DNA of 64,000 nucleotides from Terribacillus saccharophilus (GCF_002272745.1 NZ_NPBD01000007.1:124001-188000), one strand, 5' to 3'; shown: positions 17,116 to 25,158, numbered from the stretch's first letter. Numbers and translations are program-made. Notes: generated from the letters alone by a model not told the origin.

Positions 17116-18774
17116 TTAATAATTGGTTAATCTCTCCGAATATTTCTTCCCCTCTATTGAGTAGTTTATCTTAAATTCAGTTGGTCGGGCAGAAGTTCCT
17201 TCGAATAATGGTTTAATTTTAACTTTTACCTCTTTACCTTCTGTTAATGCTTTTTTCCAAGCATTTTCAAGGGCTTTATAATCTCCTCTGTTTAATTTAG
17301 AGTCCATAGGAACTAAATTATCAATATTCCCTGATCCTTTAAAAATACTTGCAATTAAATGGCCTCCGTCATCCTTAGGTTTTCTATCCTCTTTTGCGAC
17401 ATTTCTTTGGGCATAATTATTACGTTTTGCTTTACCTAATGTAAGATTAGCTTCTACATCTTTTATTCTCCCATTGCCGTCAGTTTGATATTTATACCCC
17501 TCTTTGTTTGTGTATTCAATATCAGGTTTTAAGGCCTTTTTTCCATTCACTCTTGTAAATTGATCTCCATATTCAACTTTCGTAATAGCTTTAGAAGAGC
17601 TATTAAAGTTAATGTATTTTGATTCTTTTTTAACAGCAGACTTACTATCTATTATCTTATTAAGAGATTTTATACCATCAGAAACAAATCCGCTGCCCTT
17701 ATCAATTATCTTCACTGGTTTACCTACAGGGAGAAACATAGCTAACGCAAATGCTTTTTCCCCATTAGTCGCCTCCGGATTCAAAACAGTAGCAAGATCC
17801 TCCGTAAAGAAATTCCATACTCCACCTACAGCGCCATACACAAACTCTTCTGTATCTGAAAGCGGTTTGGAACGTGGTTCTGGAATCTTATCAACAAATT
17901 CATATGACTCACCAGTATCATGCATGTAATGACGTATGATTCGTCCATCTTTCAGCGTGTGATAAGTACCATCCCACTCGTAATATTCATCTATCACATT
18001 CTTTTCGTTCGTAATATATGGATAAAGCTTGTTAAATTCCTCAGCAGTTATCTCCGCAGACTCACCAGTCGCAAGAGCATTCCTGCCTTTAGCCATCAGT
18101 TTAAATTCATTATGATAAGAGAAAAACTCACTGTTAAATTGAGTTATATTGAAATTTTCTACACTAATATTGTTCTTATCAATCGCATTCCTCAGCTTCG
18201 ACATATACGTCTTCATCTGCTGCATATCATCCTCGGACTTATCCAGCTTGCTGGTAGCATTCGAGTCCATCTCGTACATATTATCAACTGTTTTAGTGAT
18301 TCTCTTTTTCGCATCGGCAATGGAATCAAGGAATACGTCATCTTTTACATGTGATACGGATGCTAGATCACTGACACTATTAAGCTGCTGATTAATTGCG
18401 TCAGTTGTAGCAGATAGACTATCCTGTGCTTTCTGCATTTTATTGATCAGTTCGCCTTCTAAAAACTCCTGGCGGATGAACCCATTTTCATTCGGTTCGA
18501 AGGAGAGGACTTGATCACTGACGGAGCTTAGTGCCTGTTCATATTGTACCAAAAAGCTTTCCATGAATTCGAGGAAGGGCTTGTGTGCTTCTTCATAGAA
18601 GGAGCGAATGGAATCGGCAGTGTTGCCTGAAAATCCATCATGTAAAGTTGTGATGCCGTTTAGGGCTTGCTTGACTTGTTCCACGTTTTCTTTCGTTTTA
18701 CTGATAAAATCTTTCGTACTGTCAACTTGCTGCTGAATGTCTCGAACATCTAGATTTTTAATGTTGTTCACCAC
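17116..18774 (-). CDS. LXG-domain T7SS toxin, YeeF-like nuclease
   Basis: 552 residues from GTG 18774. Residues 1-230 form the LXG domain (VKQALNGITTLHDGFSGNTA, FYEEAHKPFLEFM). A linker follows, and the last 150 residues match the Endonuclease_NS_2 type of YeeF: KPKDDGGHLIASIFKGSGN with H at about 472, LVPMDSKLNRGDYKALENAW, and a strand-rich end. It is a contact-dependent or secreted DNase/RNase exported by the T7SS, whose core genes are not in the window. The start is ambiguous: the best Shine-Dalgarno (AGGTGGTGA, 18768-18776) overlaps the GTGs and is spaced correctly for ATT at 18762. YezG immunity follows. Confidence 0.9.
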   Translation of the reverse strand: MVNNIKNLDVRDIQQQVDSTKDFISKTKENVEQVKQALNGITTLHDGFSGNTADSIRSFYEEAHKPFLEFMESFLVQYEQALSSVSDQVLSFEPNENGFIRQEFLEGELINKMQKAQDSLSATTDAINQQLNSVSDLASVSHVKDDVFLDSIADAKKRITKTVDNMYEMDSNATSKLDKSEDDMQQMKTYMSKLRNAIDKNNISVENFNITQFNSEFFSYHNEFKLMAKGRNALATGESAEITAEEFNKLYPYITNEKNVIDEYYEWDGTYHTLKDGRIIRHYMHDTGESYEFVDKIPEPRSKPLSDTEEFVYGAVGGVWNFFTEDLATVLNPEATNGEKAFALAMFLPVGKPVKIIDKGSGFVSDGIKSLNKIIDSKSAVKKESKYINFNSSSKAITKVEYGDQFTRVNGKKALKPDIEYTNKEGYKYQTDGNGRIKDVEANLTLGKAKRNNYAQRNVAKEDRKPKDDGGHLIASIFKGSGNIDNLVPMDSKLNRGDYKALENAWKKALTEGKEVKVKIKPLFEGTSARPTEFKINYSIEGKKYSERLTNY

Positions 18775-18806
18775 CTGATTTTTCCGTTAGCTATTGTCCT
18801 AGTTTG

Positions 18807-18834
18807 ATTATAATAAAGGAAAATTTTGGTGTAA
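18807..18834 (-). promoter_or_regulatory. Promoter of the YeeF-like toxin gene
   Basis: Minus strand TTACAC, 16-base spacer and perfect TATAAT. The same promoter block precedes the broken LXG gene at 7448-7475. Confidence 0.6.
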
Positions 18835-19024
18835 GGGGAAATGAGAAAAACACATCGAATTTACTGGTAATAAACGACTGCATATAAGAAAAACAAGGCG
18901 AAAGTCTTATTTGAATAGTGTGAATTTAAGAAAAGGGGAAGGGTGGTTAATAGATTTCAAAATTATGTTCATAGACATTTCTATAAGGCTATTGGTAGAA
19001 TGATTCAAATAAATGAGGGGTGGG

Positions 19025-19708
19025 ATGGATTTGAAAAGGAAGTTAGGATGTTTACACGCGCATTATTCAAATATTGATTATATGGAAAATGCACTAGCTG
19101 CTTATGACGTTGAATTAATCCATTTTGTTGATCCTGCTTTAATGCATCGAGTCACATTCGATGATAATTTCAAATCAATGGACGCTCAAATTAAAGTGAA
19201 AGAGCAATTGGAATGGATTGCCCAATGTAATGTCGATGGTATTCTCATTACATGTACAAACTATATTGCACTCTTACAGGAAGAACAGCTATCAATATCA
19301 GTACCAATATTCAAAATTGATGAACCCTATTTTGAAATCATTAGTAATGTAAAACATCCTCAGATGATCCTTTTTACTAATCCCGCTACTGTGAATGGTA
19401 CGATGGAACGTCTCAATCGCTATGCTGAACATCGTCAAAAAACATTAGATATTGATGTAATTGTTCTAAACGATACTTTTAAGTTGATAATGCAGGGTTT
19501 GAAACAGGAATATGATAGAGAGATTTCCGAGTTTATCAGCACGATTATTAAGGAAGGTAAGGTCATCTCTGTTGCCCAATTATCTATGGTGGATGCTGCC
19601 AAGGAAGTTGAGAATAAGACTTCTAGTCCTATTATTAATCCATTGGATACATTAATTACTTCCTTAGTTAGTCAGCTGAAATTACGGAAAATGACGCTCG
19701 GCATTTAA
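19025..19708 (+). CDS. Asp/Glu racemase superfamily-like protein
   Basis: 227 residues from ATG 19025, which has GAGGGGTGG just upstream (an earlier ATG at 19013 overlaps that site). The layout is like aspartate/glutamate racemases: LGCLHAHYSN at the N-terminus, ITCTNYIALL near residue 80 where a catalytic Cys-Thr-Asn is expected, and VAQLSMVDAAKE near 190 in place of the second catalytic cysteine region. The second cysteine is not present, so racemase activity is doubtful. It could be a hydantoin-racemase-like enzyme or a binding protein. Confidence 0.65.
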   Translation: MDLKRKLGCLHAHYSNIDYMENALAAYDVELIHFVDPALMHRVTFDDNFKSMDAQIKVKEQLEWIAQCNVDGILITCTNYIALLQEEQLSISVPIFKIDEPYFEIISNVKHPQMILFTNPATVNGTMERLNRYAEHRQKTLDIDVIVLNDTFKLIMQGLKQEYDREISEFISTIIKEGKVISVAQLSMVDAAKEVENKTSSPIINPLDTLITSLVSQLKLRKMTLGI

Positions 19709-19850
19709 GAGATAAAAGGAAGCAATTTAGAATCAGGTTAGTGCATAAATTGAAGATTGCTGAAGCAAGTGTATGGAGGAAGTACAAAACCAAAGGCAGT
19801 CAAGATGATAAGGATGAGACTTCGTATAATAAGGAAAGGTGGGAGACCTG

Positions 19851-20022
19851 ATGGCGGCCGTTTTACTCCGGGCAATTGCTGGCGGTGTTGTAGTTGCAAT
19901 GCTACTTGTATGATCAATTCCTACTGGAGAATCAAGCTCCTGCAGCAGGCGTAGCCCTTGGAACACTTGCTAGTTTCTTTGGTATAAGCTTAGATGAAGA
20001 TGATAATGAAACTGATGCATAA
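19851..20022 (+). pseudogene. Small membrane protein gene with a frameshift
   Basis: ATG 19851 has GGTGGGAG upstream and reads MAAVLLRAIAGGVVVAMLLV before a stop at 19911-19913. Shifting by one base just before that stop continues YDQFLLENQAPAAGVALGTL and ends in an acidic DEDDNETDA tail at 20022. The joined product would be about 57 residues: one or two membrane segments and an acidic end, holin-like in outline. The ATG overlaps the stop (TGATG) of a short upstream frame starting GTG 19741, which could be translationally coupled. Sequencing error or real decay cannot be separated here. Confidence 0.5.
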
Positions 20023-20023
20023 T

Positions 20024-20057
20024 ATAACTCCCCCCAATGTGCTTGATCGGGGGTTAT
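20024..20057 (+). terminator. Terminator upstream of the YcxB-like gene
   Basis: ATAACTCCCCC pairs with GGGGGTTAT around a loop; follows the 20022 stop. Confidence 0.6.
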
Positions 20058-20100
20058 GTTATGTTTGCACTATACAACAATCATTTAGGAGGAGTTATTT

Positions 20101-20610
20101 TTGAAATTCGAATATGATTTGGATATGGGGGATTATAGAAACTATTTAGAGCACTATTACCAGAACTCTACCGATTTTAAAAAGACATATCGTAATAGAT
20201 TGGGGATGGGAATTGTTTCTTTATTGGTGCTGAACTGGTTTCTCTATCAAAGCGTTCCAGAGACAATTGTCATAGTCATTGGATTAGTATCTTTATTAAT
20301 ATATATTCTTAGTTTAAAGAAACTTTTTCTTTATTTCACAATAGAAAAAGATTTGAAGAAAGTGCAGAGTCAGATGTTTACAGGACATTATGTTGCAGAA
20401 ATCTTAGACGAAAAGATTAAGATCCAAAATTACGAACACGTACATAATAAAGACGAGATTGAATGGGAAAAGATATCCACTATAGGAGAGAACGATTGGT
20501 ATTATTTCCTCTATCATGAAAAGAGAGTTTCAATATTACCAATAACTCGTATGCCTGAAGATGCTCAACAATTCATAGAACGCCAGTTAAGAACTAAAAG
20601 TCAGAATTAA
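20101..20610 (+). CDS. YcxB-like membrane protein
   Basis: 169 residues. Two membrane segments at about 36-75 (MGIVSLLVLNWFLYQ, IVIVIGLVSLLIYILSLKK) separate a short N-terminal strand region from a C-terminal domain containing EIEWEKISTIGENDWYYFLY, as in YcxB-like proteins. Function unknown. TTG start with AGGAGGAG upstream. Stands alone between terminators. Confidence 0.78.
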   Translation: MKFEYDLDMGDYRNYLEHYYQNSTDFKKTYRNRLGMGIVSLLVLNWFLYQSVPETIVIVIGLVSLLIYILSLKKLFLYFTIEKDLKKVQSQMFTGHYVAEILDEKIKIQNYEHVHNKDEIEWEKISTIGENDWYYFLYHEKRVSILPITRMPEDAQQFIERQLRTKSQN

Positions 20611-20708
20611 TTCTCTCACATACATATATAAGAGGTCTAACATAATAGTGTAGCTAAGATACATTTGTATTATAAGAAGATACACGTTTGTAGTACGTTC
20701 CTAATAGA

Positions 20709-20758
20709 AAACATAATAAAGAGCACTTACCAAAATGTAAGTGCTCTTTATTATGTTT
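20709..20758. terminator. Long perfect hairpin, probable bidirectional terminator
   Basis: A perfect 22-base inverted repeat (20709-20730 and 20737-20758) with a six-base loop and T-runs on both strands. Unusually long for a simple terminator. Confidence 0.75.
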
Positions 20759-20842
20759 TTGTAAGGTTGACCTCTTTTTAGGACTTCTCTCTGTTGTTCA
20801 CCTTTATTGTGACGTAATTATTCTTATACCAAGCAATGAGAG

Positions 20843-20971
20843 ATGATGGATTATGCAACGGCAGCAGTTGCAGTAGGCTACGCAACATTACAATCAGGAG
20901 GATTAGCATTACCTGTTTACTCGATGCTCCTTCTTAATAGTGGTGTTATACAAACTCCACAAGTTGCATAG
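20843..20971 (+). CDS. Small hydrophobic peptide, 42 residues
   Basis: Tandem ATGs at 20843 and 20846 open a frame encoding MMDYATAAVAVGYATLQSGG and then a hydrophobic stretch ending SGVIQTPQVA. A stop lies just upstream in frame, so it cannot be longer. The ribosome binding site is weak (GAGAG). Ala/Gly/Val-rich composition and its place before the next tiny peptide and a bacteriocin cluster make a peptide role possible. It may also be a remnant. Confidence 0.4.
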   Translation: MMDYATAAVAVGYATLQSGGLALPVYSMLLLNSGVIQTPQVA

Positions 20972-21003
20972 ATACTCAATCTTTTATGAAGGAGTGTGAT
21001 AAT

Positions 21004-21105
21004 ATGGAAAAGCTAATTACACTCATAAAGGCCTTAGGAGGACTTTTGACTGCTAGTGCATTGTTTTTGACTGCATTGAAATCTTTCCTCTCTCTCTTCA
21101 TTTAA
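21004..21105 (+). CDS. 33-residue amphipathic peptide, bacteriocin candidate
   Basis: ATG 21004 has a good GAAGGAG ribosome binding site ten bases upstream. The product starts MEKLITLIKALGGLLTASAL and ends in KSFLSLFI: helical, hydrophobic, with three lysines on a leucine-rich face. No leader is evident, as in leaderless bacteriocins or small membrane-active peptides. A strong terminator follows at 21164. It lies next to an XRE regulator and a bacteriocin-type exporter. No known family recognised; an antimicrobial or signalling role is inference. Confidence 0.55.
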   Translation: MEKLITLIKALGGLLTASALFLTALKSFLSLFI

Positions 21106-21163
21106 CCTACAACAAATTAAAGAAGAAAATATCTTTTTTTAATTCTCCGCTAAAAGTTAAAGG

Positions 21164-21195
21164 AAGCCTGGATACTTATGTGCCAGGCTTTTTTA
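21164..21195 (+). terminator. Terminator after the small peptide genes
   Basis: AAGCCTGG/CCAGGCTT stem, 11-base loop, T-run. Confidence 0.85.
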
Positions 21196-21336
21196 TACCA
21201 GAAGTGTATGGAATACTTTAATTTATGCTATGTTGTAAATAGGTACAATCTTAATCGTCTTAGATTATTGGTCTTCTTTTAATAATAGGTTAGTATTTAA
21301 GTTACATATCGTAAACGAGTAAGAGGGAGGCACAAA

Positions 21337-21540
21337 ATGGGTGTAGAGAACCATGTAAGAAAACTGAGACAAGAAAGAAAGATAACACAGGTACAGATGG
21401 CAGCTGATTTATCGACAAGTAGACAAACCATCATAGCAATAGAAAACAATAAGTATAATCCGAGCTTAGAAATGGCTTTGAGGATAAGTGATTACTTTGA
21501 ATTACCTCTCCAAAAGATCTTCTATCTAAAAGATTCTTAG
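21337..21540 (+). CDS. XRE-family small transcriptional regulator
   Basis: 67 residues forming a single Cro/C1-type helix-turn-helix: RKITQVQMAADLSTSRQTII, then NNKYNPSLEMALRISDYFEL. It is of the short YozG-like type. GGGAGG precedes the ATG. It is convergent with the exporter genes at 21556-24642 and close to the bacteriocin gene, so it likely controls the cluster. A candidate operator lies in the divergent region near 24772-24798. Confidence 0.9.
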   Translation: MGVENHVRKLRQERKITQVQMAADLSTSRQTIIAIENNKYNPSLEMALRISDYFELPLQKIFYLKDS

Positions 21541-21555
21541 ATTAATCCTAATTAA

Positions 21556-22770
21556 TCATTCTCTTCTTAAAGCTTCAACAGGAACCAGCTTTGCAGCTTT
21601 ATTTGCTGGCAATATCCCACATAAGATTCCAAATAAGACTAAAAACATAACAGCTATTACAATCAGCCAAGGAGATATAAGTATAGCCCAGTTAAAAACC
21701 ATCGATAAGATTGTTATCATAGAGTAAGCTAAGATAATACCCAATACTCCTCCGATTAACGTTAGCATAGAAGATTCAACTAAGAATTGGAACATGATAA
21801 CTCTCCGAGTTGCTCCTAGTGCCTTACGTATACCAATTTCATTCGTACGTTCAGTAACAGTCACTAACATGATGTTCATAACACCTATTCCTGCAACTAA
21901 TAGAGATATACTGGCTATCCCACCTATTAAAAAGGTCATCGTTGTTGTGAGTCCTGTTATTCCTTTTTGTAGTTCTTCGAGATCCAGTACTTCAAACTGG
22001 CCTGTGTATTCTTCTCCCAAGTTTCTATTTAATACTTCTGTAGCAGCTGTGCCAGCTTTTTCTATAGTTTCTGTATCATAGGCCTCAACTTCAATATTAT
22101 CAATAGTTGAGCTCTTATAAACATTTTGATATAGATTTAATGGCAATATAGCTTGGTTGGTATTTAACACTATTTCATCATCGGGGTTTTTATAGATACC
22201 TTTAACTTTCATCGGATAACCTGAAATATCTATAATATCGCCAATAACTTCTCCATCAGGGAAGTAACGATCTGCGAAATCCTCTGATATCAGAATAGAA
22301 CTACCAATATTATTAAAATCATATGAGGTAAGATTTTTCCCCTCTATAATAGAATATTCATTAGTGGAATGCGTATCTTCTTCCAATCCAAGTATTTCTA
22401 CGTCTATTGTGTCATTTTTAAAGTCATGAAGAGTAGCGGTTGTGGAGTTAGATAAAATAAGTGTCTTTATATCATCACTTCTTCTTAATTCTGTAATATC
22501 TTGTTCTGTTATAGTAGGGGACATTTCATAATCAATTTCTGAGGCATTATAATCCTCTTGCCTCGGCACAGGATTATAATTAATGGTAATAATGTTCTCT
22601 CCTGAATTCAGAAATTGTTTTGTCAATGAATTCTCAGCTATCTGACCTAAACCAATAATCACTGTAGTAGCACTTACTCCAATAATTAGTCCAAGCACTG
22701 TAAGAACGGACCTAAGCTTGTGTCCAATGATAGATTTAAATGCTATTCTTACGATCTCAAGAGGATTCAT
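21556..22770 (-). CDS. MacB/FtsX-type ABC transporter permease
   Basis: 404 residues. N-terminal membrane segment (HKLRSVLTVLGLIIGVSATT), large extracellular MacB_PCD-type domain (about 45-265), then the FtsX segment with three membrane helices and the signature RTNEIGIRKALGATRR. ATG 22770 overlaps the end of the ATPase gene, which signals translational coupling; an in-phase upstream start is less likely. With the ATPase and fusion protein it makes a MacAB/YknXYZ-like exporter. Beside the bacteriocin genes it likely exports the peptide or protects the producer. Confidence 0.9.
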   Translation of the reverse strand: MNPLEIVRIAFKSIIGHKLRSVLTVLGLIIGVSATTVIIGLGQIAENSLTKQFLNSGENIITINYNPVPRQEDYNASEIDYEMSPTITEQDITELRRSDDIKTLILSNSTTATLHDFKNDTIDVEILGLEEDTHSTNEYSIIEGKNLTSYDFNNIGSSILISEDFADRYFPDGEVIGDIIDISGYPMKVKGIYKNPDDEIVLNTNQAILPLNLYQNVYKSSTIDNIEVEAYDTETIEKAGTAATEVLNRNLGEEYTGQFEVLDLEELQKGITGLTTTMTFLIGGIASISLLVAGIGVMNIMLVTVTERTNEIGIRKALGATRRVIMFQFLVESSMLTLIGGVLGIILAYSMITILSMVFNWAILISPWLIVIAVMFLVLFGILCGILPANKAAKLVPVEALRRE

Positions 22771-23452
22771 GAGAGTATTCCTTCTTTCCATCCGAGAGTA
22801 ATATACCGTCGCTAACTACTATTTCTCTGTTAGTAGATGAAGCTATTGATCTCTCATGCGTAACTATTATTGTTGTAAGGCCCTCATCATTCAGTTCTTT
22901 AAATATATCCATAACTTCCGTACTTGTCTTTGTATCTAAAGCTCCGGTCGGTTCATCAGCTATTAAAATCTTTGGTTTGTTAGCAAGCGCACGTGCTATG
23001 GCCACTCTCTGTTTTTGACCACCCGACAGTTGAGAAGGGCGATAGTCTGTTCTGTCTCTTAAACCGAGTCTCTCAAGTAACTCAATTGACATTTGCCTAC
23101 GCTTTCTTTTCGGAATGCCTTTGTATATTAGGGGTATTTCCACATTCTCCATGGCAGTCAAGCGAGGGAGGAGATGGAAGTTTTGAAATACAAATCCTAT
23201 CACTTGGTTCCTTATTTGGGCTAATTGTTTCTCATTCTTATCTTTTACAGACTGATTATCTAATATATATTCTCCTGAAGATTGACTATCTAAGCATCCT
23301 ATAATCTGCATCAATGTGGTTTTGCCTGATCCCGAAGCACCTGTAATAGCAACAAATTCACCTTTGTCTATCGTCAAGTTTATGTTATCTAAGACTCTTG
23401 TTGATTGTATGCCTTGAGTGAATTCTTTAGAGAGGTTTTTAAGTTTAATCAT
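22757..23452 (-). CDS. ABC transporter ATP-binding protein (MacB/LolD type)
   Basis: 231 residues. Walker A GASGSGKTT, Q-loop FVFQNFHLLP, signature LSGGQKQRVAIARALAN, Walker B ILIADEPTGALD, H-loop TIIVTHE. This subtype partners FtsX-like permeases. It starts two bases after the fusion-protein stop and overlaps the permease start. Part of the three-gene exporter divergent from the bacteriocin gene. Confidence 0.92.
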   Translation of the reverse strand: MIKLKNLSKEFTQGIQSTRVLDNINLTIDKGEFVAITGASGSGKTTLMQIIGCLDSQSSGEYILDNQSVKDKNEKQLAQIRNQVIGFVFQNFHLLPRLTAMENVEIPLIYKGIPKRKRRQMSIELLERLGLRDRTDYRPSQLSGGQKQRVAIARALANKPKILIADEPTGALDTKTSTEVMDIFKELNDEGLTTIIVTHERSIASSTNREIVVSDGILLSDGKKEYSHESS

Positions 23453-23454
23453 AC

Positions 23455-24642
23455 TTATTCAACCTCCATTCCTTCACTGAATTCAGTACTTGCTTCTTCT
23501 ACGATTACATCCCCAATCTTTACATCACCATGAACTTCTATAAATTCTCCATTGGCCATCCCTGTGGTCACATTTACTTTTTCTAGCCGATTATCCTTTA
23601 ATGCTAATATGTAGTTCTTATCATCTATAGTGTTATATAAGGCTGAATCAGGTATAAACAGACCTTCTTGCTCATCTAAAGTTATTTCGATAGATACATG
23701 AAAACCTAACATTAAATTATCTTGAGAGTCTAGTTTACCTGTGAAGGAGAAAGTAGATAAATTATTTGTATTTGTATTATCTTCTTGGACTTCTATATTT
23801 TCATTTAAGGTTTCTGGTTTATCACTAATAGTGGTTATTTCGCCTTCCCAGGACTGATCTGGTGCTGCCTTAGCAGTCACTTTATACCGCATTCCTTCTT
23901 TAATCTGAGGACGTTGAAGCTCCGTGGCACTTCCTTCAATTACAAATGATGTATCCTTCATGATACTGATTAATGGTTCACTATTTCCTTCTAAAGCGCT
24001 TAGGGGGTTCTCATTTAATTCAGTCACTTTACCATCATCTTTACTGTAAACATTAAGATTCTCTATCTTTTCAATAGTACTATCCTTAGAATTATTAAGA
24101 CTCTTTAAATCATTATCTTTTAGGTTAATTTGATGTTGTATATCCTCTAACTCATTCTTAACAAGATTTTTTTCTTCCGATTCTTGATCTTTCTCATCTG
24201 ATTCTTCTTTTGATTCTTCCTCTGTTTCTCGTTCTATTTTTTCATATTGCACATTAAGTTCATCTTTCTTGTTTAGTAACTCATTGTATTCTAAATTCAT
24301 TTTTTCAATTTGAAGCTCAATACTATTCACTTCACTCTGTAATTCTGGACTTTCGTAGGAGTAGAGTAATTGTCCTTTCTTCACATCATCATCTAAGTTC
24401 ACGTTGAATGTAACTTTATTGGATATTGTGGAATCGAGGTAGTAATGCTCCTTGTGATTCTCTTTTACCACACCTGGGACTAACATGGTTTTCTTTAGTT
24501 TTTTACTCTCAACTTTGTAATACGGTATATCAGCAGCTGAACTCGAAGCTCTATCATTTGAGAATACAGTTAAAGATACAACGAGAAGCGAGATGATCAA
24601 ACAAAATGGTACAGCTATCATTAAGATTCTCTTTTTCAACAA
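23455..24642 (-). CDS. Membrane fusion protein (HlyD/YknX-like)
   Basis: 395 residues. One N-terminal membrane segment, split lipoyl-like strands (VNLDDDVKKGQLLYSYESPE), a long coiled coil at about 100-190 with a charged EEESKEESDEKDQESEEK stretch, then beta-barrel segments. Start TTG 24642 with AAGGGGGG upstream. It links the ABC permease to the cell wall side. First gene of the exporter operon and divergent from the bacteriocin precursor. Confidence 0.88.
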   Translation of the reverse strand: MLKKRILMIAVPFCLIISLLVVSLTVFSNDRASSSAADIPYYKVESKKLKKTMLVPGVVKENHKEHYYLDSTISNKVTFNVNLDDDVKKGQLLYSYESPELQSEVNSIELQIEKMNLEYNELLNKKDELNVQYEKIERETEEESKEESDEKDQESEEKNLVKNELEDIQHQINLKDNDLKSLNNSKDSTIEKIENLNVYSKDDGKVTELNENPLSALEGNSEPLISIMKDTSFVIEGSATELQRPQIKEGMRYKVTAKAAPDQSWEGEITTISDKPETLNENIEVQEDNTNTNNLSTFSFTGKLDSQDNLMLGFHVSIEITLDEQEGLFIPDSALYNTIDDKNYILALKDNRLEKVNVTTGMANGEFIEVHGDVKIGDVIVEEASTEFSEGMEVE

Positions 24643-24724
24643 AATCCCCCCTTAAAGTAATTATGTCAAACCTAAATAATTTGCCTTAAAATGTCAATAC
24701 GGGGATTTGTAACCATTATCTTGG

Positions 24725-24799
24725 TACCGTGATAAATGTATGATTTTAACAAATATTCAGATAAGTGGTTGACGGTCCACTTGTATATACCTTACCGTG
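24725..24799. promoter_or_regulatory. Divergent control region of the bacteriocin cluster
   Basis: TACCGTG occurs at 24725-24731 and 24793-24799. ACGGT (24772-24776) and ACCGT (24794-24798) flank the palindrome GTATATAC (24783-24790), giving a nested inverted repeat just upstream of the precursor gene. TTGACG at 24769-24774 could be a -35 box but I see no good -10 at the right distance. Candidate operator for the XRE protein. Confidence 0.45.
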
Positions 24800-24845
24800 T
24801 AGTTGTAGCTGCTACAAAAAATTCCCAGTAAGGAGGTGTATACAT

Positions 24846-25094
24846 ATGTTCGAAAAACTTAGTGTAAACTGGCTAATTATTGCAACATTTGGCGTATCCT
24901 CTGCAACAGCGGCAACAATTTCAGCTATTATTGTTAAGATGGTTGGTGGTGGTTTAACTTGGTCTAGAGCGATCGCTTTGATTGCTGCTACAGGAGTAGG
25001 TGCTATTGTTGTAGCCGGCATCGCAGCAGTTGGTTTTGCATGGCTCTCAAGTTATATCAATAAGAATGGTGAATCTGGGTTAACCCAGTGGTAA
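24846..25094 (+). CDS. Circular bacteriocin precursor (circularin/uberolysin-like)
   Basis: 82 residues. ATG 24846 follows a perfect AAGGAGGTG with seven-base spacing; the frame is open further upstream but that has no start signal. A short charged leader (about nine residues, MFEKLSVNW) is followed by a hydrophobic Ala/Gly/Val/Ile-rich core. FGVSSATAATISAII aligns by eye with GVQTAAATTIVNVI of circularin A, and the core ends in an aromatic residue (GLTQW) as in uberolysin, AS-48 and amylocyclicin. In this class the leader is removed and head and tail are joined. The exact cleavage point is not determinable. The downstream SpoIIM/DUF95, ABC and tiny immunity genes are diagnostic of such clusters. 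Confidence 0.85.
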   Translation: MFEKLSVNWLIIATFGVSSATAATISAIIVKMVGGGLTWSRAIALIAATGVGAIVVAGIAAVGFAWLSSYINKNGESGLTQW

Positions 25095-25109
25095 CACTGG
25101 TAACAAAAA

Positions 25110-25147
25110 CAAAGGCAACAGCTTAGCTTGTTGCCTTTGTCTTTTTA
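25110..25147 (+). terminator. Terminator between precursor and biosynthesis genes
   Basis: CAAAGGCAACA (25110-25120) pairs with TGTTGCCTTTG (25129-25139), followed by TCTTTTT. A second hairpin CCAGTG/CACTGG at 25085-25100 spans the precursor stop codon. Partial read-through would give much more precursor mRNA than processing-gene mRNA. Confidence 0.75.
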
Positions 25148-25158
25148 AGGAGATAAAG

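Noticed and set aside
24765..24845. N-terminal extension of the bacteriocin precursor (27 codons with several Cys)
   Set aside because: The perfect ribosome binding site and ATG at 24846 define the start; the extension lies over the control region.
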